From Terriglobia bacterium (GTDB lineage Bacteria; Acidobacteriota; Terriglobia; UBA7540), in NCBI GenBank assembly GCA_030040995.1, contig JASHOS010000089.1, positions 1 through 63,373 of the forward strand: a DNA stretch of 63,373 nucleotides, given 5' to 3'. This document shows positions 25,593 to 36,774 of this stretch, piece after piece. The notes below the pieces were generated by a model. That model was not told where the DNA came from and ran no database searches. It saw only the letters and a program-made list of their open reading frames with translations. A program made the translations under genes and the position numbers. Each line of letters opens with the position of its first letter. Within the stretch, counting starts at the first letter, position 1.

Positions 25593-27389
25593 ATGGATCG
25601 ACGAAGTTTCTTTATGTTGCCGGCCGCTGCAGTTCCTGCTCTTCTGACGGGACAGGCTGGGCCGGCCGTGCAGGATCCCGTCGAAAAGGATGTACCGCGG
25701 ACGACTCCGACCATCGCCCTTAATCATCTTGGCTTTCGACCGGGCGTAGGACGAAAGATGCTCGTGGTGCGAATGACGAGCGCAAATCCGCCGGATCGCT
25801 TTTTGCTGCGCGATATCGGATCATCGAATTTCCGCTTTATTGGGGATTTGACTTCCACGCGTGGAGACCTTGGTCCCTGCCTGACAGCGGATTTCACCGA
25901 CCTTCGCCGGGAAGCCATTTACCAGATCAATGTAGGTGATGAACATTCAGTTCCTTTCTTCATTCGCGAAGATGTCTGGCGCCGTACGCTGCCCAAACCC
26001 GTGGGCTATTATCGCTATCAACGCTGCGGCGTTGATGTTCCGGGCGTTCATCCTATTTGTCACCTGGATGACGCCCGGCGCCGGGACAATGGCGAGCACG
26101 TGAACGTTGTCGGGGGATGGCATGATGCCGGTGATCTCCGCAAGTGGATGGATGTTACGATGCTCAATGCCATTGCGCTGCTGAACCTGGTCCACAACAT
26201 CGCAAATCCCCGACCCGGTGATCCCACACACGAACAGGTCCTCGACGAAGTGTGGCACGGCAACCGCTATTTTCTGAAAATGCAGGATACGGACGGTAAG
26301 ATCTGGCATGACACCGCGGGAGGCGTGAACGGCGACAACAGCGACAATCACTGGACGGATAACATCGTGGGCACGCCTGACGACCGCTACATCAACACAC
26401 GCAAGATCGAAGAAATGGGTGCGACCTTTGTCACACTCCAGGCATTGGTAAACCAACGCTTTGCGGCCTCCGATTCGGCCTACGCACGGCTTTGCCTTAG
26501 GGCCGGCTTACGCGCATGGAATGCTTCGGCACGTCAGGGTTCTACGCTCGCGTTAGCCTGGTGGACTCTCGCCGCTTGCGAGCTTTATCGCGCTACATTC
26601 CAGACTGAATACCGCAACGAAGCAATACGCCTGGGCCGTGATCTCATGGCGCGTCAGGCCACGGCGTTTCTGGCGGACCAGCGCGAGATTCGGGGGTATT
26701 GGACGGAGGGCAAGCAACCGTCAGAAGATCCGTCTGCGCCTCCCCAAGTTCGGCCGTATTTCAATGTCGTGTTTCCTGCCATGCCTGCCTACGCATTGTT
26801 GGAGCTGCACGAGCTGTTTCGAGACGCTCCAGACCGGACCAGGTGGAACGACGCAGTCCGCATGCACCTGGATGAGTACCTGATCCCAATATCGCAGCGT
26901 AACCCCTATGGGATCATTCCTTCCGGCTTGTTTGTGGGCCAGCCGACGCCGGAAACATACAGACCTTTGGCAGGCCAGTTGACCTATCGCTACTTCATGC
27001 CGGTCCGGAAACAGTTCTGGTGGCAGGGCATCAATTCGCACCTCGAGAGCTGCGCTCTTCTCGCGGCCCGTTTCGCTGTTCTTGAGAAGAATGCTCCGGG
27101 GGCGGGGAAGCAGTATGCGGACCTTGCCTATCGCCAGCTTGAATGGGTGATGGGCGCCAACCCGTTCGGCGCTTGTATGATGACGGGCGAAGGTATGCGG
27201 AACCCTTACCCACATTCCCGTTTCGTGGGTCTCATACCGGGCGGCATCATGAATGGGATCGCTGGCAACGCGGAGGATCAGCCGGTGCTGGACGAAGCTT
27301 ACGCCATCGACTGGCGTACGAACGAGTATTGGAGCCCGCACGTCGCCTATTATCTGTGGTCGGTCTCGACACTGGAGATGTTGGCCTAG
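25593..27389 (+). CDS. Glycoside hydrolase family 9 (endoglucanase-type)
   Basis: Secreted beta-glucanase-type enzyme that would cut cellulose or related glucans. The start gives a twin-arginine-style signal (DRRSFFMLPAAAVPALL), suggesting Tat export. Residues 38-130 form the CelD-type N-terminal Ig domain (IALNHLGFRPG), followed by the GH9 (alpha/alpha)6 barrel. GGWHDAGDLRKW at 174-185 carries the catalytic base aspartates Asp178/Asp181. LEWVMGANPFG is the second GH9 signature. The terminal NEYWSPHV carries the likely acid Glu578. The 598-residue length is normal. Linked with the glycosidase-like gene upstream and convergent with the second TonB receptor, which could take up its products. 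Confidence 0.9.
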   Translation: MDRRSFFMLPAAAVPALLTGQAGPAVQDPVEKDVPRTTPTIALNHLGFRPGVGRKMLVVRMTSANPPDRFLLRDIGSSNFRFIGDLTSTRGDLGPCLTADFTDLRREAIYQINVGDEHSVPFFIREDVWRRTLPKPVGYYRYQRCGVDVPGVHPICHLDDARRRDNGEHVNVVGGWHDAGDLRKWMDVTMLNAIALLNLVHNIANPRPGDPTHEQVLDEVWHGNRYFLKMQDTDGKIWHDTAGGVNGDNSDNHWTDNIVGTPDDRYINTRKIEEMGATFVTLQALVNQRFAASDSAYARLCLRAGLRAWNASARQGSTLALAWWTLAACELYRATFQTEYRNEAIRLGRDLMARQATAFLADQREIRGYWTEGKQPSEDPSAPPQVRPYFNVVFPAMPAYALLELHELFRDAPDRTRWNDAVRMHLDEYLIPISQRNPYGIIPSGLFVGQPTPETYRPLAGQLTYRYFMPVRKQFWWQGINSHLESCALLAARFAVLEKNAPGAGKQYADLAYRQLEWVMGANPFGACMMTGEGMRNPYPHSRFVGLIPGGIMNGIAGNAEDQPVLDEAYAIDWRTNEYWSPHVAYYLWSVSTLEMLA

Positions 27390-27505
27390 GAAATCACACC
27401 TATCCTCTTCCCACAAGCCGCGCTTCTGGCCGGACCGGGTGCCCGCGTGGGGAAACTTCAGAAGATGCCGATCAAACCAAGTTGCTACGCGGGGCTCCAT
27501 CTGGC

Positions 27506-30109
27506 TTATTTTCGGCCGAGCAGCCTGATTTGAGCCTGGAGGGTGCGGCTTTGGATGGAACTATACTGAAGGAATTGCGGAGAGTCGATGTTGTTGTTTA
27601 CCACGTACGGGTTGTGCCGGTCGGTAAGATCATCAAAACCAGCGCGCACATCCCACTTGAAACCGAGTAGGGAAATTCTCCGTTCCAGCGCCGCGTCGAT
27701 CGAGAAATAGTCAGGCATGCGATAGGAATCGGGGAGGCCCACCAGTTCCTGATTCTGATTGAACACGCTGAACGGAAATCCAGTTCGCCAATCAAACGTG
27801 TAGGCGAGGTCAAAGCCCTTGATCAAAGGCACCAGTCCCCAGGAGAGCAGGCGGTTTGGCGCATCCCAGGGTAAAGGGCCCCCTCCTTGAGGCCCGAAAA
27901 TCGGCTCTTCCACGTTGAAATCCAGCACGGCGTTCGAGCGGTCCGCAGATCGTACGTAGGAGACCATCACGACGTTCCCTCGCTTGAATGCCCGCCGAAA
28001 AGTAGTTTCCACCGCGTCATAACGGTCTCTGTCCAAATCCCTGAGCTCATAGTTGCCGTTGATCTCCGCCGGGTTGAAAGGTTCTACGCCGAAATATGCC
28101 CAGCCATCCTCTTCGCTTTTTTGCACATAATCGGCAAGCAGGTAGAGGGAGCCGGGGAGCTTTTGTTCCACTCCGGCGCTCCAGTTCAAAACCCGCGGTT
28201 CTAGCAAGTGGGGTTGCAACTGGAAGGAAGTTTCTACCGGCGGTCCCGGCTGGAGTTGCCCCGTGGCGTTGTAGAAATAGTCCAGACGCTCTCCGGCCAT
28301 CGGCTGAGTGATGAGACTCAAGTTCGTGGCATCATTGTATAAGCCAATACCTGCCACGAGCTTCGTTCCCCTGCGCTCGCTGGGCATGAAGGTTGCAGCG
28401 AGCCGCGGCGAAACAAGGGCATCGTGAACCAGCTCGTCCCAATCGAATCGCACTCCGGACTCAATCAGAAGCTGGGGCTGGGGGGACCACCGGTCCTGTG
28501 CGTAACCGCTCGCCGCTTGATCGTGAACCGAAAAGGCCTGGGTTCCAGCGAACGTCACTCGCTGGAGCGGCTGGTGGCTTTCTCCCTCGATCAGAAAAGG
28601 ATTGCGCGCGTAGGATTGATTGTAGGTAATTTGATAATTATCAGAGCCAAACTGCAACAAATGTTTTCCGAGCCTGTCCTTAGCGGGCAGGTAGACGTTG
28701 GCGATTTCCTCGGCTCGTCCTGCCGTGTCGTGAGCAGCTTCAAAATAGCTTCCGGTCACCGATCCGGGGAGCTGAACGTAAGGTTGATCGCCCCAAGGGA
28801 GACTGTGACCCTCGACCTTCATTGCCGCGATGCCCACTTGCAAATAAGTCTGGTCCCGAAAAAAGATCTGGTCCTGGCTCGTTAAAAGATATGTGCTCTC
28901 GCCCGTATTCAGCGTCGATTCGAGCGGCTCAAACAGGGAAAGACCTTCATGAGGGGAAGTAAGATAGTTCACCAGGAAGCTCGTGGTCAGAATATTGGAC
29001 GGCGTCAGGTTCACTTGCGCTTTGGCGAGATTGCTGAAGCGCCACAACGTGCTCTGATCACCTCCGGGCGGGAGGCCGTTGACGATCGAGAGATCGTATT
29101 CTCCGTCGAAGCCGTCCATGAACCATGCCTTTCCCCGGCTCAAAGGGCCCGAAAAAGTCAGGCGCGGCGTCCAACTGCTTAGATGAATGCCCTGCTGATC
29201 CTCCGGAGTCGGGAGAAAGTTGACGCCTGCGAAACGGTAGTGATCGTCGCCCATGTCTGATTCCAAAGCGAGGATTCCGCCTGAACCGTCGCCATACTGC
29301 ACCGGGTAACGGCTGTCCTGGAGGTTGATGCTTCGGAGCGCTTCAGGCGCTATGCGTTCGTTGAACTCGCCCGTAATCGGATCGGTAATATTGAATCCAT
29401 CCAGTTGATCGAAAGTTTGGCTGGAGGCGGAGCCGTCCACATGGATTTCGCCAGTGGCATCCTGCAGCACGCCCGGAAGCAGAGGCAGCGCGTAGCGGAG
29501 ATCGCGTGGCACGGTATAGGGAAGGTCAATGATCTCCCGGCTGTTCAAGCTGGAACTGGAGGAAGTCTCCTCCGGATCAATCATCGGCGGAGAGTAGACC
29601 ACCTTCACCGATTCTGCGATCTTCCGCAAATGATTGAGGGTGATCTTCAGGTTCCCGGTTGTGCCCACGTTAATTTTTGCGGCGCTCGCCACATAAAATC
29701 CTTCCTTCTGCACGCGAAGCTGATAGACGCCAGGGACAAGGCCAGTGAAGGTGAATTGTCCGGAAACATTAGTTTCTCCTTGCGCGCCCCGGCCGCGGCC
29801 GGTTGCGGGAGTGAGGATGACATGAGCAGAAGCTACCGGGGCACCGGTCTCAGAGACAACCTTCACGGCCAGGCTGGTTTTAGCTTGGCGTGGGGCAGTG
29901 TGAATGGATTCACTTGGCAGGCCGGGTTCGACAGGATGGGCTGGCAGCTGCTGTGGCGGCGAAGATTGCGGCCTGGCCAGTGCGACGTGCAGGCTGCCCG
30001 CAAGCCACACCATCGCAAAGCAAATCGTCAATCGGCTGTGTCTTCGATCCCCGCAAGAGTCACAGGCCGGCTGGACCATCTTGACGACCATCAGCCTATT
30101 GTCCCTCAT
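27506..30109 (-). CDS. TonB-dependent receptor with carboxypeptidase-regulatory domain, shorter type
   Basis: Outer-membrane receptor of 867 residues. A hydrophobic export segment (TICFAMVWLAGSLHVALA) ends near residue 45, then comes a Pro/Gln-rich stretch. The CarboxypepD_reg domain is at about 78-160 (VKVVSETGAPVASAHVILTP). A plug follows (about 175-285, LPYTVPRDLRYALPLLPGV and FDQLDGFNITDPITGEF), then a beta-barrel with a typical end in QAQIRLLGRK. Compared with the 1176-residue receptor it is a different subtype. The start is uncertain: no ribosome site was seen at 30109, and methionines a few codons in are also possible. Convergent with GH9; ligand unknown. Confidence 0.83.
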   Translation of the reverse strand: MRDNRLMVVKMVQPACDSCGDRRHSRLTICFAMVWLAGSLHVALARPQSSPPQQLPAHPVEPGLPSESIHTAPRQAKTSLAVKVVSETGAPVASAHVILTPATGRGRGAQGETNVSGQFTFTGLVPGVYQLRVQKEGFYVASAAKINVGTTGNLKITLNHLRKIAESVKVVYSPPMIDPEETSSSSSLNSREIIDLPYTVPRDLRYALPLLPGVLQDATGEIHVDGSASSQTFDQLDGFNITDPITGEFNERIAPEALRSINLQDSRYPVQYGDGSGGILALESDMGDDHYRFAGVNFLPTPEDQQGIHLSSWTPRLTFSGPLSRGKAWFMDGFDGEYDLSIVNGLPPGGDQSTLWRFSNLAKAQVNLTPSNILTTSFLVNYLTSPHEGLSLFEPLESTLNTGESTYLLTSQDQIFFRDQTYLQVGIAAMKVEGHSLPWGDQPYVQLPGSVTGSYFEAAHDTAGRAEEIANVYLPAKDRLGKHLLQFGSDNYQITYNQSYARNPFLIEGESHQPLQRVTFAGTQAFSVHDQAASGYAQDRWSPQPQLLIESGVRFDWDELVHDALVSPRLAATFMPSERRGTKLVAGIGLYNDATNLSLITQPMAGERLDYFYNATGQLQPGPPVETSFQLQPHLLEPRVLNWSAGVEQKLPGSLYLLADYVQKSEEDGWAYFGVEPFNPAEINGNYELRDLDRDRYDAVETTFRRAFKRGNVVMVSYVRSADRSNAVLDFNVEEPIFGPQGGGPLPWDAPNRLLSWGLVPLIKGFDLAYTFDWRTGFPFSVFNQNQELVGLPDSYRMPDYFSIDAALERRISLLGFKWDVRAGFDDLTDRHNPYVVNNNIDSPQFLQYSSIQSRTLQAQIRLLGRK

Positions 30110-30133
30110 CCAGGAGGCGAAGGACTAGGCCTC

Positions 30134-30607
30134 TTACCGGTTTGCGGATCGCGCGCAGCTTGCGTGCGCGTTACTCGGGTTGATGGCTTCTTCCCCGCGT
30201 TGGATGGACTGAATGATGCCGTCTTTGTCTATGATAAACGTAACTCGCTTCGCCCAGCGGATGACAGGCATCAGAACTCCGTACTGGCGCGAAGCCGTGC
30301 GGTGAGGATCACTGAGCACGGGAAACGTAAGCCCTAACGATTCCGCATAAGCCTTATTCCTTGCCTCGCTGTCAACGCTGATGCCGATAACTTGTGTATC
30401 GATGCCCTCGAACTGGGGGATGTCCGCCTGATACGCCTTCATCTCCCGCGTACAACCGCTGGTGAAAGCTCTCACGTAAAATGCCAGTACAACGGTTTTT
30501 TTGCCGCGATAGTCCGCGAGCTTGACCTGGCGCCCATTCTGGTCGTAAAGGTCGAAATCTGGCGCCCGGTCACCGGGTTTTAACGGGCCTCCCTGGGAGT
30601 TCGCCAT
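30134..30607 (-). CDS. Peroxiredoxin, AhpC/TSA (BCP-like) family
   Basis: Cytoplasmic thiol peroxidase that reduces hydroperoxides. The 157-residue protein has [14 protein letters not shown] and the active-site segment [15 protein letters not shown], with the peroxidatic Cys and its conserved Thr. The usual motif is PxxxTxxC; here the proline is replaced by valine (codon GTG), while Thr and Cys are kept. [28 protein letters not shown] and [12 protein letters not shown] are typical. A second cysteine near the C-terminus (HASCARS) could be the resolving one. It lies just upstream of the receptor on the same strand with a 24-bp gap. Confidence 0.88.
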   Translation of the reverse strand: MANSQGGPLKPGDRAPDFDLYDQNGRQVKLADYRGKKTVVLAFYVRAFTSGCTREMKAYQADIPQFEGIDTQVIGISVDSEARNKAYAESLGLTFPVLSDPHRTASRQYGVLMPVIRWAKRVTFIIDKDGIIQSIQRGEEAINPSNAHASCARSANR

Positions 30608-30644
30608 AGATCCTCACTCGTACACCGATGTGTCGCCCCGCCCA

Positions 30645-31421
30645 CTACACGCCGGGACCGGGATCGCGCTTTGGAAAGGCAGGGCCTGAAGGAAGGGTCT
30701 CAGGAAAATCGAGCTGATAGCGGTAAAGAGTCAATGGGCGCGTCAGCTCCAACTGAAGACTGGCGCCTCTGCGCAAGAATATTTGCCGGCCGCGGCTGGC
30801 AAACACCTCGATGAGCCCCCCGAGGGCGCCACCAGCGGCGCCGGCGGCCACACCCGCACCGGTATGGCCGCTGCTGATCCCGGCAATGCCGCCAATGCCG
30901 GCGCCTTCGCCAGTGGTAACAGCCACCGTCCTGGCATCCTTACCTTTGTCGCCCGCGCCCTTGATCTTTGATTCGCTGGCGTTGAACGTTTCGTCACCGC
31001 TTCCGGCGAAACCCGCGAGCGTGCCGCTAAGGGTCTTGGTGAAGCCACTCGGTAGAATCATAGAATCAAAGCGCAGACCGAGCATGGCGCGCCGGTGCAC
31101 GTGCCCCGGGCGAACCACTTCGGTGATGGTCCCCTCCACGTAGGTGCCGGACGGAACCACAATCCGGTTGGCTACGTCCACGGGATAGACCGTTTGGCAA
31201 TAGATAGGCTGGCCCACGTACGCCGTCCGGGAGCTGATTGCGCTGACCAGCTCCAGGGGAATTTGCGTCTTTGCAGGAACAACCAATTCATCTCCAGGTT
31301 GAGACGGGCTTGCCACGAGCTGACGGGCGTTCGATTGGGCAGAGGAATTTACCGGTAGGAGCAGCAAAGCAACGCCTGCAACAGGAGCAACCCAGCATCG
31401 CGTTAAAGCCATCGGCGACAC
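30645..31421 (-). CDS. Exported TrbI/VirB10-like protein
   Basis: A 258-residue exported protein with a signal peptide (VAPVAGVALLLLPVNSSAQS). The middle resembles the beta-barrel domain of TrbI/VirB10: VPAKTQIPLELVSAISS, VVPSGTYVEGTITEV and RRAMLGLRFDSMILPSG are of that type. It then has a glycine-zipper-like run (about 175-215, GIGGIAGISSGHTGAG onward) and LRRGASLQLELTRPLTL. No other type IV secretion genes are nearby, so it is probably one of the stand-alone versions, of unknown function, rather than part of a conjugation system. Gene boundaries look sound. Confidence 0.7.
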   Translation of the reverse strand: MSPMALTRCWVAPVAGVALLLLPVNSSAQSNARQLVASPSQPGDELVVPAKTQIPLELVSAISSRTAYVGQPIYCQTVYPVDVANRIVVPSGTYVEGTITEVVRPGHVHRRAMLGLRFDSMILPSGFTKTLSGTLAGFAGSGDETFNASESKIKGAGDKGKDARTVAVTTGEGAGIGGIAGISSGHTGAGVAAGAAGGALGGLIEVFASRGRQIFLRRGASLQLELTRPLTLYRYQLDFPETLPSGPAFPKRDPGPGV

Positions 31422-31509
31422 CTCCTCTGTTACTCCGCGACACTGGGCATTCTGCGCCCTTGCATGATGCGTCCTGCTTGCCCACTATACGGAACGGCCC
31501 AAATTGTAA

Positions 31510-31560
31510 TGCCGCCTTCCAGGGCGGCACATGCCGGTCCCCCAGCGAGACCGGCGCTAC
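31510..31560. repeat. Dispersed repeat, family 2 copy 1
   Basis: Two short hairpins in tandem, TGCCGCC-TTCCAG-GGCGGCA and GCCGGTC-CCCCAGC-GAGACCGGC, followed by GCTAC. Similar to 60851-60891. Confidence 0.5.
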
Positions 31561-31570
31561 ATCCCGGCCC

Positions 31571-31789
31571 TCATTCGTTCACACAGACGAGTGTATAGGT
31601 GGTTCCCCCCATCGCTCTGCTGATCTGATCCCGCACTTTCCACCGCTTCCCGTCCAAGTCGTATACTTGCGCGTACGAATCGAAAAGACCGTCCAGCCGC
31701 GCCTTCTTCAGAACGGCTTCCGGGATTTCCCGCGTGTCCCCCGGCTTCCAGTCTTTCAAGACGTTCAAACCGTCAAAAGGATTGCTCAT
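31571..31789 (-). CDS. Small hypothetical protein
   Basis: Seventy-two residues if it starts at the ATG at 31789; 86 residues if read from 31831. No family was recognised. The protein is soluble and acidic-to-neutral, with the pattern NPFDGLNVLKDW, PEAVLKKARLDGLFDSYAQV and DLDGKRWKVRDQIS, which has natural amino-acid composition and reads like a real small domain. There is no strong ribosome site. Upstream lies a short palindrome and then the sugar kinase gene on the same strand. It might be co-transcribed with gyrB and the kinase. Confidence 0.45.
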   Translation of the reverse strand: MSNPFDGLNVLKDWKPGDTREIPEAVLKKARLDGLFDSYAQVYDLDGKRWKVRDQISRAMGGTTYTLVCVNE

Positions 31790-31813
31790 GTTCTGTAGCG
31801 AGTTCCTAAAGAG

Positions 31814-31840
31814 GCAGACTTCGAAAGGCACGAAGTCTGC
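31814..31840. repeat. Dispersed hairpin, family 3 copy 1
   Basis: GCAGACTTCG (31814-31823) and CGAAGTCTGC (31831-31840) form a perfect 10-bp stem over a 7-base loop, followed by GCTACC. A related copy is at 46321-46347. Confidence 0.6.
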
Positions 31841-31841
31841 G

Positions 31842-32747
31842 CTACCCTACCCCACCCCGCCGGCGCTGCAAGTTTTCTGCTTCCTCCAGAGTCCAGGGCG
31901 GAATTGCTCCCGGCCTGCTCGCCACCAACGCGCCAACGCGGTTCGCGAAGTCCGCAATTTCTGAGAGGGGCCAGCCGCGATTCAATCCGTGAATGAATGC
32001 CGCTGCAAAGGCATCACCCGCGCCAATGGCATCCACCACGTCCACATCATAACCTGCCGCTTCAACGAATTCACCATCCGCCAGCGCCACGCATCCTTGC
32101 GCGGCACGAGTGACGCAGACGCAATCCCAGCCAAAGCGGTGCGTGTAGTGGCGGCAGAAGTCCTCCAGACTGCCCTGGGTGCGATCGAACATCTCATCGA
32201 CCTGGGCAGCCTCGGAGTCATTGAGCTTGACGACGCCGGCAACCGCCATCAAGTCTTCTACGAGCGAAACGTCAAAACAGCCGGCGCGAAGGTTCACATC
32301 GTAGAAAACCCGCGCCGCACGACGCCGCCGGACGAGCGTCTCGACCACCGCCCTTCCTTGCTCGCTCATCTGGAACAACGTCCCAAAGTAAATCCAATCC
32401 GGCTCTTGGCGAAGCAACTCGCCGGCTTCGGCGTCCGACACCTCCGCGAAATCATACGCGGCCGGACGACAGATGGTAAAGGTGGGTTGCCGAGCAGAAT
32501 CGAGCCTGACGGAGACGATCCCTGTCGGCGTGGCGCTGATTCGCCGCACGTACCGGGCGGAGAGGCCCATTTCCGCCATTCTTTCGAGAATGCGGTGGCC
32601 TCGAAGGTCTTCGCCCACCGCGCTCACAAATCGAACGGTGTGCCCCAGCCGCTTGGCGTGAGCCGCAAAATTGAAGGGTGCGCCCCCCAGGTGTTCCTCT
32701 TCGCCGACCACGTCCCACAAGACTTCGCCAATACTGATGATCGTCAC
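31842..32747 (-). CDS. PfkB-family carbohydrate kinase
   Basis: Cytoplasmic sugar kinase, 301 residues, related to fructokinase/ribokinase. N-terminal sugar-binding GEVLWDVVGEEEHLGGAPFN and the C-terminal signature DVVDAIGAGDAFAAAF, with the catalytic Asp in GAGD, are clear. Fructose is the likeliest substrate by resemblance to the ScrK-like group, but this is inference. The gene starts with GTG only 3 bp after the gyrB stop codon, with no ribosome site of its own; translational coupling to gyrB is likely. Confidence 0.88.
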   Translation of the reverse strand: MTIISIGEVLWDVVGEEEHLGGAPFNFAAHAKRLGHTVRFVSAVGEDLRGHRILERMAEMGLSARYVRRISATPTGIVSVRLDSARQPTFTICRPAAYDFAEVSDAEAGELLRQEPDWIYFGTLFQMSEQGRAVVETLVRRRRAARVFYDVNLRAGCFDVSLVEDLMAVAGVVKLNDSEAAQVDEMFDRTQGSLEDFCRHYTHRFGWDCVCVTRAAQGCVALADGEFVEAAGYDVDVVDAIGAGDAFAAAFIHGLNRGWPLSEIADFANRVGALVASRPGAIPPWTLEEAENLQRRRGGVG

Positions 32748-32750
32748 ACG

Positions 32751-35192
<2,442 letters not shown>

Positions 35193-35566
35193 TCACCATC
35201 TCCAAGTTTGGATTTAAGCTACGGCGGACGCCAGAATTCCTCTAGGCGAGACGTTATTCGGAGCACCTTAAATTTCAGCGCACCCTGTCTCAGGGCACAG
35301 CTTTATCCGTGCGGAAGTGGCGGGGTGGCGCTTGTAGCACAGCGTTCGCGGTATAACACCGCGGTTTCTCGCCGCCTACCAACCACAAAGGCCACACGGA
35401 CGGATCGGAAGACCCCTCCTGGAATCCCCGCCTTGAAAACGGCTGCTCGCCCTCTTTGGGGGGTACTGTTTCAAGTACTATTGTGACCCGAAACGGTAAG
35501 TATTTTCAAGTGGTTGCGTGCGTTTGGAGGTTGCCCGCCAGTCTTGCATTCTTGAACTTGAAGTTC
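35193..35566. other. Upstream region of gyrB
   Basis: A 374-bp stretch with no convincing gene. It has a CGCGGT-ATAAC-ACCGCG inverted repeat near 35349. On the minus strand a TTGAAA near 35510 lies 18 bases before CACAAT, a weak promoter candidate for gyrB. No supercoiling-sensitive element could be judged. Confidence 0.35.
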
Positions 35567-36476
35567 TCAATTCCCCTGATCTATAGAAGGTGGATCGGCA
35601 GTGCTCAGGCAAACATCTTCACGATGGGCCAGGCAGGTTTCTGCTCGCGGATGTGAATCGGTTCTTACCAACTTAAGCTTGAAGAGCGCCTTGGTCGTCA
35701 AAGCCTTCATGAGAGCCGCGCCCATCTCAGGGTCACGCACGCTCGAACACGGATAAATTCCTACAACCGTCACGACACGAGCGGAGAAACCACTTCCTTC
35801 ACGGGCGACCTTTGCAACTACGCCAGGGCCGCCGACCTTTGCGGAGTCATCCATTCCCGGGACGTCGACCGTTAGGGGGCAAAAGCAGGCGGCCGCGGCG
35901 TGACAGGCGCTCAAGCCAAAGGGGATGCGGATGCGTAACCCCAGCATTGATGAATATCGCGTCGCATTCTCCGGGATCGAATTCCGCGCCATCTCCCACG
36001 TGAACGGAGACGTTGGTATAGCTCAAGAGATTCTCTCTAGCTCGAGCTGCCAAGCCCGGATCTACTTCGCTGGCTGCCACCCGCCCGCTTGGACCAACGA
36101 CCTCGGCCATAATCGCGGTGTAATAACCCACGCCACAACCCAGATGGTAAACGCGGTCGCCAGCCTTTAGCGCGAGCGCGTCGATCCATCGAGCCAGCGC
36201 ACTTGGCTGGCCGTTATTCAAATAACGATCAGGATAGAGGGCAACCAGGACATTGTGATAGAGGTCTTTTGGATTGTCAGTGGCTACATAAGCCGAGCCC
36301 GGCAGTCCCATGTAGGCCATCGAGGCCATATCCGGCGTGGCGATCTGCCAGGGCGCCGGTCCCATAAACCTCTCGCGTGGAACGCGAGCGTAAGCGGCGA
36401 CAAGCGCAGCCGATTCTACGCGCGCTGCGACTCTAATTTCGTCGGCATAGAAAAGACGCCAATCCTCAAGGGTCAT
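35567..36476 (-). pseudogene. Protein-L-isoaspartate O-methyltransferase-like gene with a frameshift
   Basis: Repairs isoaspartyl damage by methylation with S-adenosylmethionine, if functional. The first frame (start 36476) gives the whole methyltransferase core: RERFMGPAPW, DRVYHLGCGVGYYTAIMAE (SAM site) and CDAIFINAGVTHPHPLWL, up to GRLLLP. It then breaks at a run of five C on the coding strand (five G at 35875-35879 as printed). Dropping one base restores PLTVDVPGMDD and a normal C-terminal region ending at 35567 (IYPCSSVRDPEMGAALMKAL, AETCLAHREDVCLS). Both halves are well conserved. A homopolymer sequencing error is the simplest reason; a recent mutation or programmed slip is possible. 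Confidence 0.75.
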
Positions 36477-36598
36477 AGTACCGTTCAGTATCTCACCGCA
36501 GCAGGTTCAGTGGCAACGCTACTGTCACTTAGGGCCCTTGGCCATGAAAGTTCATGAAAATGGCCCCGGGCCGCTAGAATGGGGAGTTGAAGCCGGCG

Positions 36599-36642
36599 GC
36601 TTTGTATCTGGGCATGGCTTCAGCCATGCCCAGATACAAAGC
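36599..36642. repeat. Long perfect hairpin
   Basis: Exact 20-bp inverted arms (36599-36618, 36623-36642) around a TTCA loop; inner arm GGGCATGGC/GCCATGCCC. No U-tract. It lies in the gap between the methyltransferase and the PQQ-propeller gene, possibly a REP-like unit. Confidence 0.85.
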
Positions 36643-36774
36643 GGCCCGAGGGCCAAAGCATTTTCGAGGCTACTGTTCTCTCCCGACCGACACTTGAGAA
36701 TCCGCGAACCTCCTGCCGCTCATACGCGTTAAGATAGGCTCGATGCTGTCATTCCGGGGAGATTATTTTTCAAT

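Noticed and set aside
30645-31421. Evidence for a conjugative element from the TrbI-like gene
   Set aside because: No VirB4, relaxase, pilin or other type IV secretion gene is present; the neighbours are ordinary chromosomal genes.
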